DNA of 64,000 nt from Tepidibacter thalassicus DSM 15285. Lineage in GTDB: Bacteria; Bacillota; Clostridia; Peptostreptococcales; Peptostreptococcaceae. The stretch's first letter is position 1; every line of letters starts with the position of its first letter. The DNA is taken from positions 186,001-250,000 of the forward strand of contig NZ_FQXH01000005.1 of assembly GCF_900129915.1 (NCBI RefSeq), read 5' to 3'. The notes beneath the pieces are model-generated. The model did not search any database, had not been told where the DNA came from, and saw nothing but the letters and a program-made list of their open reading frames with translations. The translations under genes were made by a program, and so were the position numbers. Shown piece after piece: positions 24,249 through 34,500 of this stretch.

Positions 24249-25163
24249 ATGGCAATTACAGCTGCAATGGTAAAAGAATTAAGAGAAAAAACTGGTGCAG
24301 GAATGATGGATTGTAAAAAAGCTTTAATTGAAGTTGATGGAGATATGAATAAAGCTATAGATTTATTAAGAGAAAAAGGTTTAGCAAAAGCTGCTAAGAA
24401 AGCAGGTAGAGTGGCAGCAGAAGGATTAGTAGATATATGTATGACTGAAGATGGCAAAAAAGCTTCTATAGTTGAAGTGAATTCTGAAACTGATTTTGTT
24501 GCTAAAAATGATAAATTTATACAGTTTGTAAAGGATATAGCAACTACAGCTTTAGCATCAAATAAGTCAACTGTTGAAGAATTATTAAATGAAAAATATT
24601 TAGATACTGAAACAACAGTTCAAGAAGTTTTAAACTCTAAAATAGCTACAATTGGAGAAAACATGAATATAAGAAGATTTGAAATATTTGAAGTTGAAAA
24701 CGGAAAAATTGCAGGATATATTCATGGTGCAGGAAAAATAGGAGTATTAGTAGCTATAGAAACAGATTCTGATTCTGAAGAGGTATTTACTTTAGGTAAA
24801 GATATAGCTATGCAGGTTGCTGCAATGAATCCAAAATATATTTCAAGAGATGATGTGGATCAAGATTACATAGCTCATGAAACAGAAATATTAAAACAAC
24901 AAGCATTAAATGAAGGAAAACCAGCTGAAATAGTTGAAAAAATGGTAGTTGGAAGGTTAAATAAACAATTAAAAGAAGTGTGTTTACTTGATCAATCATT
25001 TGTAAAAAATCCAGATTTAACAGTAGAAAAACTTATTAAAGAAACTGCTGATAAATTGGGTACTGAAATTAAAATATCTAAAGTAGTTAGATTTGAAGTT
25101 GGAGAAGGTATAGAAAAGAAAGAAGAAAACTTTGCAGAAGAAGTTGCTAAGCAACTTAAATAA
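24249..25163 (+). CDS. tsf: Translation elongation factor Ts
   Basis: EF-Ts recharges EF-Tu with GTP. The 304 residues contain the N-terminal UBA-like domain (VKELREKTGAGMMDCKKALI), the core signature VNSETDFVAKNDKF (about residue 77), and the dimerisation core with AMQVAAMNPKYISRDDV. A GGGAGGCG site lies before ATG 24249. It is co-transcribed with rpsB and closed by a strong terminator. Confidence 0.98.
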   Translation: MAITAAMVKELREKTGAGMMDCKKALIEVDGDMNKAIDLLREKGLAKAAKKAGRVAAEGLVDICMTEDGKKASIVEVNSETDFVAKNDKFIQFVKDIATTALASNKSTVEELLNEKYLDTETTVQEVLNSKIATIGENMNIRRFEIFEVENGKIAGYIHGAGKIGVLVAIETDSDSEEVFTLGKDIAMQVAAMNPKYISRDDVDQDYIAHETEILKQQALNEGKPAEIVEKMVVGRLNKQLKEVCLLDQSFVKNPDLTVEKLIKETADKLGTEIKISKVVRFEVGEGIEKKEENFAEEVAKQLK

Positions 25164-25164
25164 T

Positions 25165-25196
25165 AAAAAAGAGAACACATGTGTGTTCTCTTTTTT
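25165..25196 (+). terminator. Factor-independent terminator after tsf
   Basis: A-run plus GAGAACACA pairs with TGTTCTC followed by six T. The stem is symmetrical at its base (A run and T run), so it could also work from the other strand. It lies 2 bases after the tsf stop and 27 bases before pyrH, leaving little room for a separate pyrH promoter. Confidence 0.88.
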
Positions 25197-25198
25197 AA

Positions 25199-25936
<738 letters not shown>

Positions 25937-25938
25937 TT

Positions 25939-26496
25939 ATGAGATTAGAAGTGCATAAGTCTTTAGAAGAAAAAATGAAAAAAACTATTTCGGTTTTAAA
26001 AGAAGAATTAGGAGTTATAAGAGCTGGAAGAGCAAATCCTGGAATGCTTGATAGAGTTGTTGTTGATTATTATGGTGCACCAACTCCGCTTAAGCAGTTA
26101 GCTACAGTATCTGCACCAGAGCCAAGATGTTTAGTAATTCAACCGTGGGATATGTCTGCTTTAAGTAGTATTGAAAAAGCTATTCAGTTGGCAGATTTAG
26201 GATTTAATCCAACTAATGATGGAAAAGTTATAAGAATAGTTATTCCGCAACTTACAGAAGAAAGAAGAAAAGAACTGTTTAAACTTGCTAGTAAAACAGC
26301 AGAAAATTCTAAAGTTGCTTTGAGAAATGAAAGAAGAGATGCTAATGATAAATTAAAAAAGATGCAAAAAGATGGTGAGCTTACAGAAGATGATTTGAAA
26401 AAGGCTCAAGATGAAGTTCAAAAGATTACTGATAGTTATATAAAAATCGTTGATGAACTTTTAGAAAAGAAAGAAAAAGAAATTATGGAGGTTTAA
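25939..26496 (+). CDS. frr: Ribosome recycling factor
   Basis: RRF splits post-termination ribosomes with EF-G. The 185 residues are full length, with [35 protein letters not shown] and the C-terminal helix containing [25 protein letters not shown] lies before ATG 25939. Order rpsB-tsf-pyrH-frr is canonical. Confidence 0.98.
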   Translation: MRLEVHKSLEEKMKKTISVLKEELGVIRAGRANPGMLDRVVVDYYGAPTPLKQLATVSAPEPRCLVIQPWDMSALSSIEKAIQLADLGFNPTNDGKVIRIVIPQLTEERRKELFKLASKTAENSKVALRNERRDANDKLKKMQKDGELTEDDLKKAQDEVQKITDSYIKIVDELLEKKEKEIMEV

Positions 26497-26497
26497 T

Positions 26498-26698
26498 TTG
26501 GATTATAAAAATCTTTTAGGACTTGAACTTGAAGAAGTAGAAAATATACTTAAAAGAAAAAATATAACATATGTTATTAGAGAGATTAGAGGACATAAGG
26601 ATAAAGAAACATTAAAAATTCCTAGAGTAATTATGGTAAAAGAAAAAGATAATATTATAGAACTTGTTATCACATATTTTTCCGACTTCTTAAAGTAA
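26498..26698 (+). CDS. Small protein of unknown function between frr and uppS
   Basis: A 66-residue protein starting at TTG 26498 with ATGGAGG upstream, one base after the frr stop. The sequence reads as helix (NLLGLELEEVENILKRKN) then alternating strands (ITYVIREIRG, RVIMVKEKDNIIELVITYF), a small alpha/beta unit loosely like a PASTA or peptidase-inhibitor fold. I do not recognise the family. Codon use resembles its neighbours and the ribosome binding site is strong, so I think it is a real gene. Confidence 0.72.
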   Translation: MDYKNLLGLELEEVENILKRKNITYVIREIRGHKDKETLKIPRVIMVKEKDNIIELVITYFSDFLK

Positions 26699-26714
26699 GA
26701 AGTTGGAAAAATAT
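26674..26714 (+). terminator. Long hairpin overlapping the end of the 66-residue gene
   Basis: Arms 26674-26692 and 26696-26714 are complementary over 19 bp with one G-U pair and a three-base loop. The stop codon of the upstream gene is at the start of the second arm. It ends in AAAAATAT rather than a T run on this strand, so it may stabilise or process the transcript ahead of uppS rather than terminate it. Confidence 0.6.
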
Positions 26715-26731
26715 TTACTTGGAGGAAAACG

Positions 26732-27466
26732 ATGAATAAAAGAGAACTAGATAGTATAGATAAAAAGAATATTCCAAAACATATAGCTATAATAATGGAT
26801 GGAAATGGAAGATGGGCAAAGAAAAGATTTTTACCTCGAACTTTTGGGCATAAAGCAGGAGTTGAAACTATAAGAGAAATTGTCAAGGAATGCAGTGCTT
26901 TGGGTGTTAATTATTTGACATTGTATGCTTTTTCGACAGAAAATTGGAAAAGACCTAAGGAAGAAGTAAGTACTTTGATGAATTTATTAGTTGAATATTT
27001 AAGAAAAGAAGTTAAAGAACTTCATAAAAATAATGTTATTTTAAATACAATAGGTGACATTTCTTATCTTCCTAAAGTTGCAATAGATGAGTTGAATAAA
27101 GCTAAGGAGTTTACTAAAAACAATAGTGGATTAGTTCTTACTTTGGCATTAAATTATGGAAGTAGAAATGATATAAAAAATGCTATAGTAAATATATTGA
27201 AAGAATATGAAACAGGTAATATATCTATAAATGATATAGATGAAAATTTTATTAAAAATTATTTAAACACAAAAAATCTGCCAGATCCTGATATTTTAAT
27301 TAGAACTAGTGGAGAATATAGAGTGAGTAATTTTTTGTTATGGGAAATAGCTTATTCAGAATTTTACTTTTCAGATGTATATTGGCCGGATTTTAAAAAA
27401 GAACATTTATATGCTGCTATATTAGAATATCAAAATAGAGAAAGAAGATTTGGAGGACTTAAATAG
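26732..27466 (+). CDS. uppS: Undecaprenyl diphosphate synthase
   Basis: The cis-prenyltransferase that makes the C55 lipid carrier for cell wall synthesis. Motifs: catalytic Asp23 in IAIIMDGNGRWAKKR, TLYAFSTENWKRP, LALNYGSRNDI, and the C-terminal RTSGEYRVSNFLLWEIAYSE. The usual Gln after SGE is Tyr here, a small departure. The length of 244 residues is normal. A GGAGG site precedes ATG 26732. Confidence 0.97.
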   Translation: MNKRELDSIDKKNIPKHIAIIMDGNGRWAKKRFLPRTFGHKAGVETIREIVKECSALGVNYLTLYAFSTENWKRPKEEVSTLMNLLVEYLRKEVKELHKNNVILNTIGDISYLPKVAIDELNKAKEFTKNNSGLVLTLALNYGSRNDIKNAIVNILKEYETGNISINDIDENFIKNYLNTKNLPDPDILIRTSGEYRVSNFLLWEIAYSEFYFSDVYWPDFKKEHLYAAILEYQNRERRFGGLK

Positions 27467-27476
27467 GGGGAATTAT

Positions 27477-28253
27477 ATGTTTATTAGAATACTATCTTCA
27501 ATAATATTATTACCGCTTTTAATATTTATATTGATAAATGGAGGAATTCCCCTCTATTTAGGAGTTTTAATAGTTTCTTTAATTGCACTTAAGGAGTTTT
27601 ATGATGCTTTTAAGGAGAAAAATTTAAATTCGGTTAATGTGTTAGGATATATATTGTGTTTAATATTTTTTATATTTTCAGTTTTAAAATTTAGTAATGA
27701 ATATTTATTAGGTTTAAGTTTTATTCTGTTTTTAGTAGCATGCATATTAATAGTTTTAAGAAAATATAATATTATGGATATGAGTATAACCTTTTTAGGT
27801 ATATTATATATACCGTATCTTTTAAATCATATAGTGTTAATTTCAAAATTAAGTGATTATGAGTATGTTTGGTTGGTTTTTATAATAGCTTGGATGACAG
27901 ATACATTTGCTTATTTTAGTGGGTATTTTTTTGGTAAAAATAAATTAATACCTGAAGTAAGTCCTAAAAAAACAGTGGAAGGAAGTATTGGAGGAATATT
28001 AGGAAGTTCTCTTTCGTGCGTTTTATTTGGAAGTTTATTCAATTTAAATTTATTGCATATGGCTGTAATAGGTTTGATTGGAAGTATAATTGCTCAGTTT
28101 GGGGATTTATTTGCATCTTCTATAAAAAGATTTTTAGGAATAAAAGATTATGGAAAATTAATACCTGGACATGGAGGTATATTAGATAGATTTGATAGTA
28201 TTATTTTTACAGCTCCTTTTGTATATTATTATATATTATTTTTTATTAAATAG
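27477..28253 (+). CDS. cdsA: Phosphatidate cytidylyltransferase
   Basis: CdsA makes CDP-diacylglycerol from phosphatidic acid. The 258 residues include about seven membrane helices and the C-terminal family signature (DLFASSIKRFLGIKDYGKLI then PGHGGILDRFDS). I chose ATG 27477 because AGGGGG lies 6 bases before it; an in-frame ATG at 27450 falls inside uppS. The product feeds pgsA further along the window. Confidence 0.96.
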   Translation: MFIRILSSIILLPLLIFILINGGIPLYLGVLIVSLIALKEFYDAFKEKNLNSVNVLGYILCLIFFIFSVLKFSNEYLLGLSFILFLVACILIVLRKYNIMDMSITFLGILYIPYLLNHIVLISKLSDYEYVWLVFIIAWMTDTFAYFSGYFFGKNKLIPEVSPKKTVEGSIGGILGSSLSCVLFGSLFNLNLLHMAVIGLIGSIIAQFGDLFASSIKRFLGIKDYGKLIPGHGGILDRFDSIIFTAPFVYYYILFFIK

Positions 28254-28276
28254 CTTCAGAATAATCTGAAGCTATT
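28249..28276 (+). terminator. Hairpin at the end of cdsA
   Basis: AATAGCTTCAGA (28249-28260) pairs perfectly with TCTGAAGCTATT (28265-28276) around ATAA. The cdsA stop is in the first arm. Few T follow, so it may only attenuate before dxr. Confidence 0.55.
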
Positions 28277-28314
28277 ATATTAATTTAGATTTATTATAAG
28301 AAGGGATGAATAAT

Positions 28315-29466
28315 ATGAAAAATATAGCTATTTTAGGGTCAACAGGATCAATAGGAACTCAAGCTTTAGAAGTTATAAGAAATAACAAAGATGATTTTAA
28401 TATTGTAGCGTTAGCAGTAAATACAAATATATATAAATTATTAGAACAAATAAAAGAATTTAAGCCTAAAATAATTGCTGTATATGATGAAGATAAAGCT
28501 AAAAAGTTGAAAGAAATTTTGCCTAATAACATAAATATAGAAATATATTGGGGAATGGAGGGGTTGAAAGCTATAGCTTCTTTAGAAGAAGTAGATATAT
28601 TGATTACAGCTTTGGTTGGAATGATTGGACTTATTCCTACATTAGAAGCTATAAATAAAGGAAAAACTATTGCTCTTGCAAATAAAGAGACGCTTGTTAC
28701 GGCTGGTAGTTTAGTTATGAAAAAAGCTAAGGAAAAAGGAGTTAATATAATTCCTGTTGATAGTGAACATAGTGCTATATTTCAGTGCTTAAATGGAGAG
28801 GATAATAAGAGTATTGAAAAATTAATATTAACAGCTTCAGGAGGTCCTTTTAGAAATAAGACAAAAGAAGAACTTTTAACTGTTACAAAAAATGAAGCAT
28901 TAAAGCATCCAAATTGGAGTATGGGAAAAAAAATAACTATCGATTCAGCTACTCTTATGAATAAAGGACTTGAAGTAATAGAGGCGAGATGGTTATTTGA
29001 TATTGATGGAGATAATATAGATGTACTTGTTCATCCTCAAAGTATTATACATTCAATGGTTCAATTTAAGGATAGTTCTGTAATAGCTCAGTTAGGAAAT
29101 CCTGATATGAAGTTACCTATACAATATGCTTTGTCTTATCCGAATAGAATTTATAGTAATTTTGAAAGGCTTGACCTTGTAAAAATTAGTTCTTTAACAT
29201 TTGAGAAACCTGATATGGATACTTTCCCGTGTTTAAAACTCGCTTATGAATCTTTAAAAAATGGGGGAACATATCCTACTGTTTTAAATGCAGCTAATGA
29301 AGTGTTAGTAAGTGAATTTTTAAATGATAATATAAAATTTTATGATATACCATTGTATATAGAAAAAGCACTTGAAAAACATTCTTGTGTAAATAATCCT
29401 ACATTAGAGGAAATATTATATGTAGATAACTGGAGTAGAGAGTTTATTAAAGAAATTGTAAAATAG
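28315..29466 (+). CDS. dxr: 1-deoxy-D-xylulose-5-phosphate reductoisomerase
   Basis: The second enzyme of the MEP isoprenoid pathway, using NADPH. The N-terminal Rossmann motif is [16 protein letters not shown]. The metal and substrate region has [12 protein letters not shown], and [20 protein letters not shown] is the catalytic-domain signature. I chose ATG 28315 (383 residues) since GAAGGGA lies 8 bases before it; an in-frame ATG at 28306 is too close to that site. Neighbours rseP and ispG give the common dxr-rseP-ispG order. Confidence 0.97.
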   Translation: MKNIAILGSTGSIGTQALEVIRNNKDDFNIVALAVNTNIYKLLEQIKEFKPKIIAVYDEDKAKKLKEILPNNINIEIYWGMEGLKAIASLEEVDILITALVGMIGLIPTLEAINKGKTIALANKETLVTAGSLVMKKAKEKGVNIIPVDSEHSAIFQCLNGEDNKSIEKLILTASGGPFRNKTKEELLTVTKNEALKHPNWSMGKKITIDSATLMNKGLEVIEARWLFDIDGDNIDVLVHPQSIIHSMVQFKDSSVIAQLGNPDMKLPIQYALSYPNRIYSNFERLDLVKISSLTFEKPDMDTFPCLKLAYESLKNGGTYPTVLNAANEVLVSEFLNDNIKFYDIPLYIEKALEKHSCVNNPTLEEILYVDNWSREFIKEIVK

Positions 29467-29478
29467 GAAGGTGAAAAA

Positions 29479-30474
29479 ATGACTATAGTTATATCGCTTG
29501 TAGTATTTGGAATTCTTGTTTTATTTCATGAATTTGGTCATTTTATAGTTGCTAAAAAAGCAGGAGTAAAAATACATGAATTTGCAATAGGTATGGGACC
29601 AAAAATATATGGATTTAAAGGCAGAGAAACAGAATATACAATAAGAGCTTTACCTCTTGGAGGGTATGTTAGAATGGAAGGAGAAGATGAAGAATCAAAT
29701 GACCCTAGAAGTTTTAATAACAAAAGCATATTACAAAAAATAAGTATATTGTTTGCAGGTCCTTTTATGAATTTTGTGCTTGCTATATTATTGTTTGTAG
29801 GTATGTTTATGTATCAAGGAATTCCAAGTACAACTATAAAAAATACTATAGAAAATTTTCCGGCTCAGGAAATTGGAATTAAATCTGGAGATAAAATAAT
29901 TAAAATTGATGATATTAAAACTAATACTTGGGATGATATAGTGAAAGTTATAAATTCTTCTGATAGTAAAAGTGTAAATATACAAGTTTTGAGGGATGGA
30001 AAAATATTTAATTACAATGTTGTTCCTGAAAAAAAAGACGGGAGAATGATGATAGGAATACAGCCTAAATATGAGAAAAATATAATTTTATCGTTAAAAT
30101 ATGCTGTAGATCAAACTGTGTTCCTTTCAAATCAAATAATTATTTTTTTAGGAAAAGCTATAACAGGGAATATATCTTTTGAACAGGTAACTGGACCTGT
30201 GGGAATAATAAGTGTAGTTGGTCAGGCAGCTGAATCTGGAATAGTACATTTAATATTTTTAGCTGCTGCAATTAGTATAAATTTGGGACTTTTTAATTTA
30301 CTTCCTATACCGGCACTTGATGGAGGTAGAATTATATTTTTAATAATAGAGTTAATAAGAGGTAAAAAAATTGATCCAGAAAAAGAAGGAAAAATACATT
30401 TAATAGGATTTGTAGCGTTGATGATTTTGATGATATTTATTACTTATAAGGATATTACTAGAATAATAAAGTAG
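29479..30474 (+). CDS. rseP: RIP-family site-2 zinc metalloprotease RseP/RasP
   Basis: A membrane-embedded protease that cuts anti-sigma factors and signal-peptide remnants. The zinc motif HEFGH spans His17-His21 in the first helix, the second active-site motif is NLLPIPALDGGRI near residue 275, and a PDZ domain lies between (about 110-190, with GIKSGDKIIKIDDIKT). Three to four membrane helices are visible. AAGGTG precedes the ATG. It stands between dxr and ispG. Confidence 0.96.
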   Translation: MTIVISLVVFGILVLFHEFGHFIVAKKAGVKIHEFAIGMGPKIYGFKGRETEYTIRALPLGGYVRMEGEDEESNDPRSFNNKSILQKISILFAGPFMNFVLAILLFVGMFMYQGIPSTTIKNTIENFPAQEIGIKSGDKIIKIDDIKTNTWDDIVKVINSSDSKSVNIQVLRDGKIFNYNVVPEKKDGRMMIGIQPKYEKNIILSLKYAVDQTVFLSNQIIIFLGKAITGNISFEQVTGPVGIISVVGQAAESGIVHLIFLAAAISINLGLFNLLPIPALDGGRIIFLIIELIRGKKIDPEKEGKIHLIGFVALMILMIFITYKDITRIIK

Positions 30475-30486
30475 AAGGTGGTTTTT

Positions 30487-31533
30487 TTGAGGAAATTAAC
30501 TAAAGAGGTTAGATGTGGAAATATTAAAATTGGAGGAAATAATCCTATAACTGTTCAGTCTATGACTAACACAGATACAAGAGATGTGAATTCTACTGTG
30601 AATCAAATAAAAAGGTTAGAAGAAGTAGGGTGTGATATTGTTAGAGTTGCAGTTCCAGATATGGAAGCTGCAATTAAGCTTTCAGATATAAAGAGCAAAA
30701 TAAATATTCCTTTAATAGCTGATATACATTTTGATTATAGATTAGCAATTGAATCTATAAAACAAGGAGTAGATGGACTTAGAATTAATCCTGGAAATAT
30801 TGGAGATTTAGAAAAAGTAAAAAAAATAGTAAAAAAAGCAAAGGAAAGAAATATAAAAATACGAATAGGAGTGAATGGTGGATCACTTGAGAAAGATCTT
30901 CTTGAAAAATATAAAAAGGTGACTCCTGAAGCTTTAGTGGAAAGTGCAATGAGACATGTGAATGTTTTAGAAAATATGGATTTTGATAATATAGTAATTT
31001 CTTTAAAATCTAGTGATATACATATTACAATAAAAGCGTATGAGCTTATGTCTAAAAAGGTGAATTATCCGCTTCATATAGGTATAACTGAATCTGGAAG
31101 TATAAAAAGAGGTACTATAAAATCTTCTATAGGAATAGGATATTTACTTTTAAAAGGAATAGGAGATACTATTAGAGTTTCATTAACAGGAGATCCTGAG
31201 GAAGAAATATTTGTGGGAAAAGAAATATTAAAGTCTTTAGGTTTGATTAAAGAAGGAGTGAAGATAATATCTTGTCCTACATGTGGTAGATGTAATATAG
31301 ATTTAATAGATATAGTTTCTAATGTAGAAGAGAAAACACAAAATTTGAACAAAAATATTACAGTTGCTATAATGGGGTGTGCTGTAAATGGACCAGGAGA
31401 AGCAAAAGAAGCTGATATAGGAATTGCTGGTGGAAAAGGTGAGGGACTTTTATTTAAAAAAGGTCAAATTGTAAGAAAAATAAAAAGTGAATATTTGGTA
31501 GATAAGTTAATTGATGAAATAAAAAAATTCTAG
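30487..31533 (+). CDS. ispG: 4-hydroxy-3-methylbut-2-enyl diphosphate synthase (flavodoxin)
   Basis: IspG is the penultimate, [4Fe-4S]-dependent enzyme of the MEP pathway. The N-terminal barrel has ITVQSMTNTDTRDVNSTVNQ and IPLIADIHFDYRLA. The cluster cysteines are in SCPTCGRCNIDL and in MGCAVNGPGEAKEADIG. I chose TTG 30487 (348 residues) with GAAGGTGG about 7 bases upstream, rather than GTG 30478 which lies within that site. Confidence 0.96.
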   Translation: MRKLTKEVRCGNIKIGGNNPITVQSMTNTDTRDVNSTVNQIKRLEEVGCDIVRVAVPDMEAAIKLSDIKSKINIPLIADIHFDYRLAIESIKQGVDGLRINPGNIGDLEKVKKIVKKAKERNIKIRIGVNGGSLEKDLLEKYKKVTPEALVESAMRHVNVLENMDFDNIVISLKSSDIHITIKAYELMSKKVNYPLHIGITESGSIKRGTIKSSIGIGYLLLKGIGDTIRVSLTGDPEEEIFVGKEILKSLGLIKEGVKIISCPTCGRCNIDLIDIVSNVEEKTQNLNKNITVAIMGCAVNGPGEAKEADIGIAGGKGEGLLFKKGQIVRKIKSEYLVDKLIDEIKKF

Positions 31534-31555
31534 ACTTTTTAGTCTAGAATTTTTA
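31524..31555 (+). terminator. Factor-independent terminator after ispG
   Basis: AAATTCTAGACT pairs with AGTCTAGAATTT around four T and runs into TTTTATG. The ispG stop TAG lies in the first arm. It separates the rpsB-ispG block from polC. Confidence 0.85.
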
Positions 31556-31596
31556 TGTTAATGTAGATATATATTAAAGCTTTCTGGGAGGAAGTT

Positions 31597-34500
31597 ATGA
31601 AAAATATAAAGGAATATTTAGTAAGAGTAGGATTGGATAATATAAAATTAGATTCTACATTAAAAAATGTATTTATAAAAAAAGTATTGTACTTTAAAGA
31701 AGATAAAATTGTTTATATGTTTTTAGAAGCAAAAAAGATATTAAAAGTTAATGTGTTGAAAAAATTAGAATCAGAAATAAAAAGTAAATTAAATTATTTT
31801 AATGATATAAGGATAAAAGTAAGGTATATAGATTTAGATATGAATAATATAAATGATGTTTTATGTTCTTATTGGAATAATATATTTTTTGTAATTAAGT
31901 CGTTGGTACCTTCTATTAATTGTATATGTGATGAAATAAAATGGAAATATAGAGATAATTTATTTGAAATAAACATAAGTGATGAAATTTTATATAAAAG
32001 GTTGTTGTTAAAAAATGCTTCATATTCTATAAAAAATATTATTAATGAAGAATTGGGATTAGATTTAAATGTTAATTTTATTTTAGAATCTAAAAAGACT
32101 TTAAATTTAAAAGAGTATATATCTAAAAAAGAGGAAGAAACAAATGAAATTTTAAATAAAAAAATAATATCTATAAAGGAAGCGATAGAAGAAAAAAACG
32201 AGAAAGAAATTAATAATAAAATTGAAAAACAAGAAACTGATTTGATATATGGGAAAGACAATATAGATCCTGTAGAAATGATTAAAAACGTTACCCCAGA
32301 AACAGGTAGAGTTTCTGTAAGAGGGGAAGTATTTGATATAGAGACTAGGGAATTAAAAGGTGGAAGAATTCTTCTTATAATTTCTATTACTGATTATACA
32401 AGTTCTATAAAATGTAAATTGTTTTTAAGAGAAAACAATAGGGATGATGTTGTAAATAATATAAAAAAAGGTTCTTATTTAAAAATAAGAGGAAATGCTT
32501 TGTTTGATAATTATTCACAAGAACTTATTATAAATATTTCTGATATACAAAGGTCTAAAAAGAAAGAAAAAATAGATAATAGTGAAGAAAAAAGAGTAGA
32601 GCTTCATCTTCATACTCAAATGTCTGCCATGGATGCTGTTACTTCTGCTTCAAAATTAATTGAAAGAGCAGCGAAATGGGGACATAAAGCTATTGCTATA
32701 ACTGATCATGGAGTAGTTCAAGCATTTCCTGAAGCTATGAATGCGGCAAAAAAATATGGAATAAAAGTTATTTATGGTGTAGAGGGGTATTTGGTAAATG
32801 ATACAAATCCAGTAATAAAAAATCCTAATAATTTACCTCTTAGTCAAAGTTTTATAGTATTTGATATAGAAACTACGGGATTTTCTAATAAAAATGATAG
32901 AATTACAGAAATAGGAGCAGTAAAAATAAAAAATTTTGAAATAGTTGATAGGTTTAGTGTTTTGGTTAATCCTCAAAGAGAAATTCCTTATAAAGTTCAA
33001 GAACTTACTGGTATAACTAATGATATGGTAAAAAATGAACCTGTTATTGAAGAAATAATGCCTAAATTTTTAGAATTTATAGGAGATAGTGTTTTAGTTG
33101 CTCATAATGCAGATTTTGATATGGGATTTATAAAAGAAAATTGTAATAGGTTGTCTCTTGAATTTAATAACAGATCTATAGATACAATAGCACTTGCTAA
33201 AGAATTGCTTCCAAGTTTGAAAAAATATAAATTAAATATAGTTGCAAAAGAATTAAATATAAAATTAGAAAATCATCATAGAGCAGTAGATGATGCAGAA
33301 GCAACAGCTCATATATTTATTAAATTTTTAAACATGTTAAAAGAAAGAGGAGTGAATAATTTAAATGAAGTTAATGAATTATTTACTAAATTAGATTATA
33401 AAAAGATAAGGACAAATCATATAACTATACTTGTTAAAAATTATATTGGACTTAAAAATTTATATAAAATAATATCAGAGTCTCATATTAATTATTTTTA
33501 TAAAAATCCAAGAATACCAAAAAGCATATTATCTAAATATAGAGAAGGACTTTTGATTGGTTCTGCTTGTGAAAATGGAGAGGTATATCAATGTGTATTA
33601 AAAAACAAAAGTGAAGATGATATAAAAACGGTTATAAGTTTTTATGATTATTTAGAAATTATGCCTCTTGACAACAATAAGTTTATGATAGAAAAAGGAA
33701 TAGTAAAAGATTATGAAGAATTAAAAGAAATTAATAAGAAAATTGTAGAATTAGGAAAAAAATACAATAAAATTGTGGTTGCAACAGGAGATGTGCACTT
33801 TTTAGATCCTCATGATGAAATATTTAGAAAAATATTAAAACACTCTCAAGGGTTTGATAGTGCAAATGAAGAAGTTCCTTTATATTTTAGAACTACAGAT
33901 GAAATGCTTGAAGAGTTTAGTTATTTAGGTGATGATTTAGCTAAAGAAGTTGTTATAACAAATACAAATAAAATAGCTGACGATGTAGAAGTTATAAAAC
34001 CAATTCCAGATGAAACATGTCCTCCTATAATAGAAGGTTCTGAAGAAAGTTTAAGAAAGATGTGCTATGAAAAAGCACATAGAATATATGGAGATCCACT
34101 TCCAGATGTAGTTAGGGATAGACTTGAAAGAGAATTAAATTCCATTATAAATAATGGATATGCGGTTATGTATATAATTTCTCAAAAGTTAGTTACAAAA
34201 TCTTTAGCCGATGGTTATTTAGTAGGGTCTAGGGGTTCGGTTGGATCGTCATTTGCAGCTACCATGAGTGATATAACCGAAGTTAATCCTCTTCCTGCTC
34301 ATTATAGATGTGAAAAATGTCTTTATTCTGAGTTTTTTGAAACTGGAAGTTATACATCAGGTGCAGATTTACCAGATAAAGATTGTCCTAATTGTAATAT
34401 TCCTCTTATAAAAGATGGACATGATATACCTTTTGAAGTATTTTTAGGTTTTGAAGGAGATAAAGAACCTGATATAGATCTTAATTTTGCAGGAGAATAT

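Noticed and set aside
31869-32261. Minus-strand frame of 130 codons inside polC
   Set aside because: A shadow of the polC N-terminal region with Phe/Ser/Leu-rich composition and no start signal.
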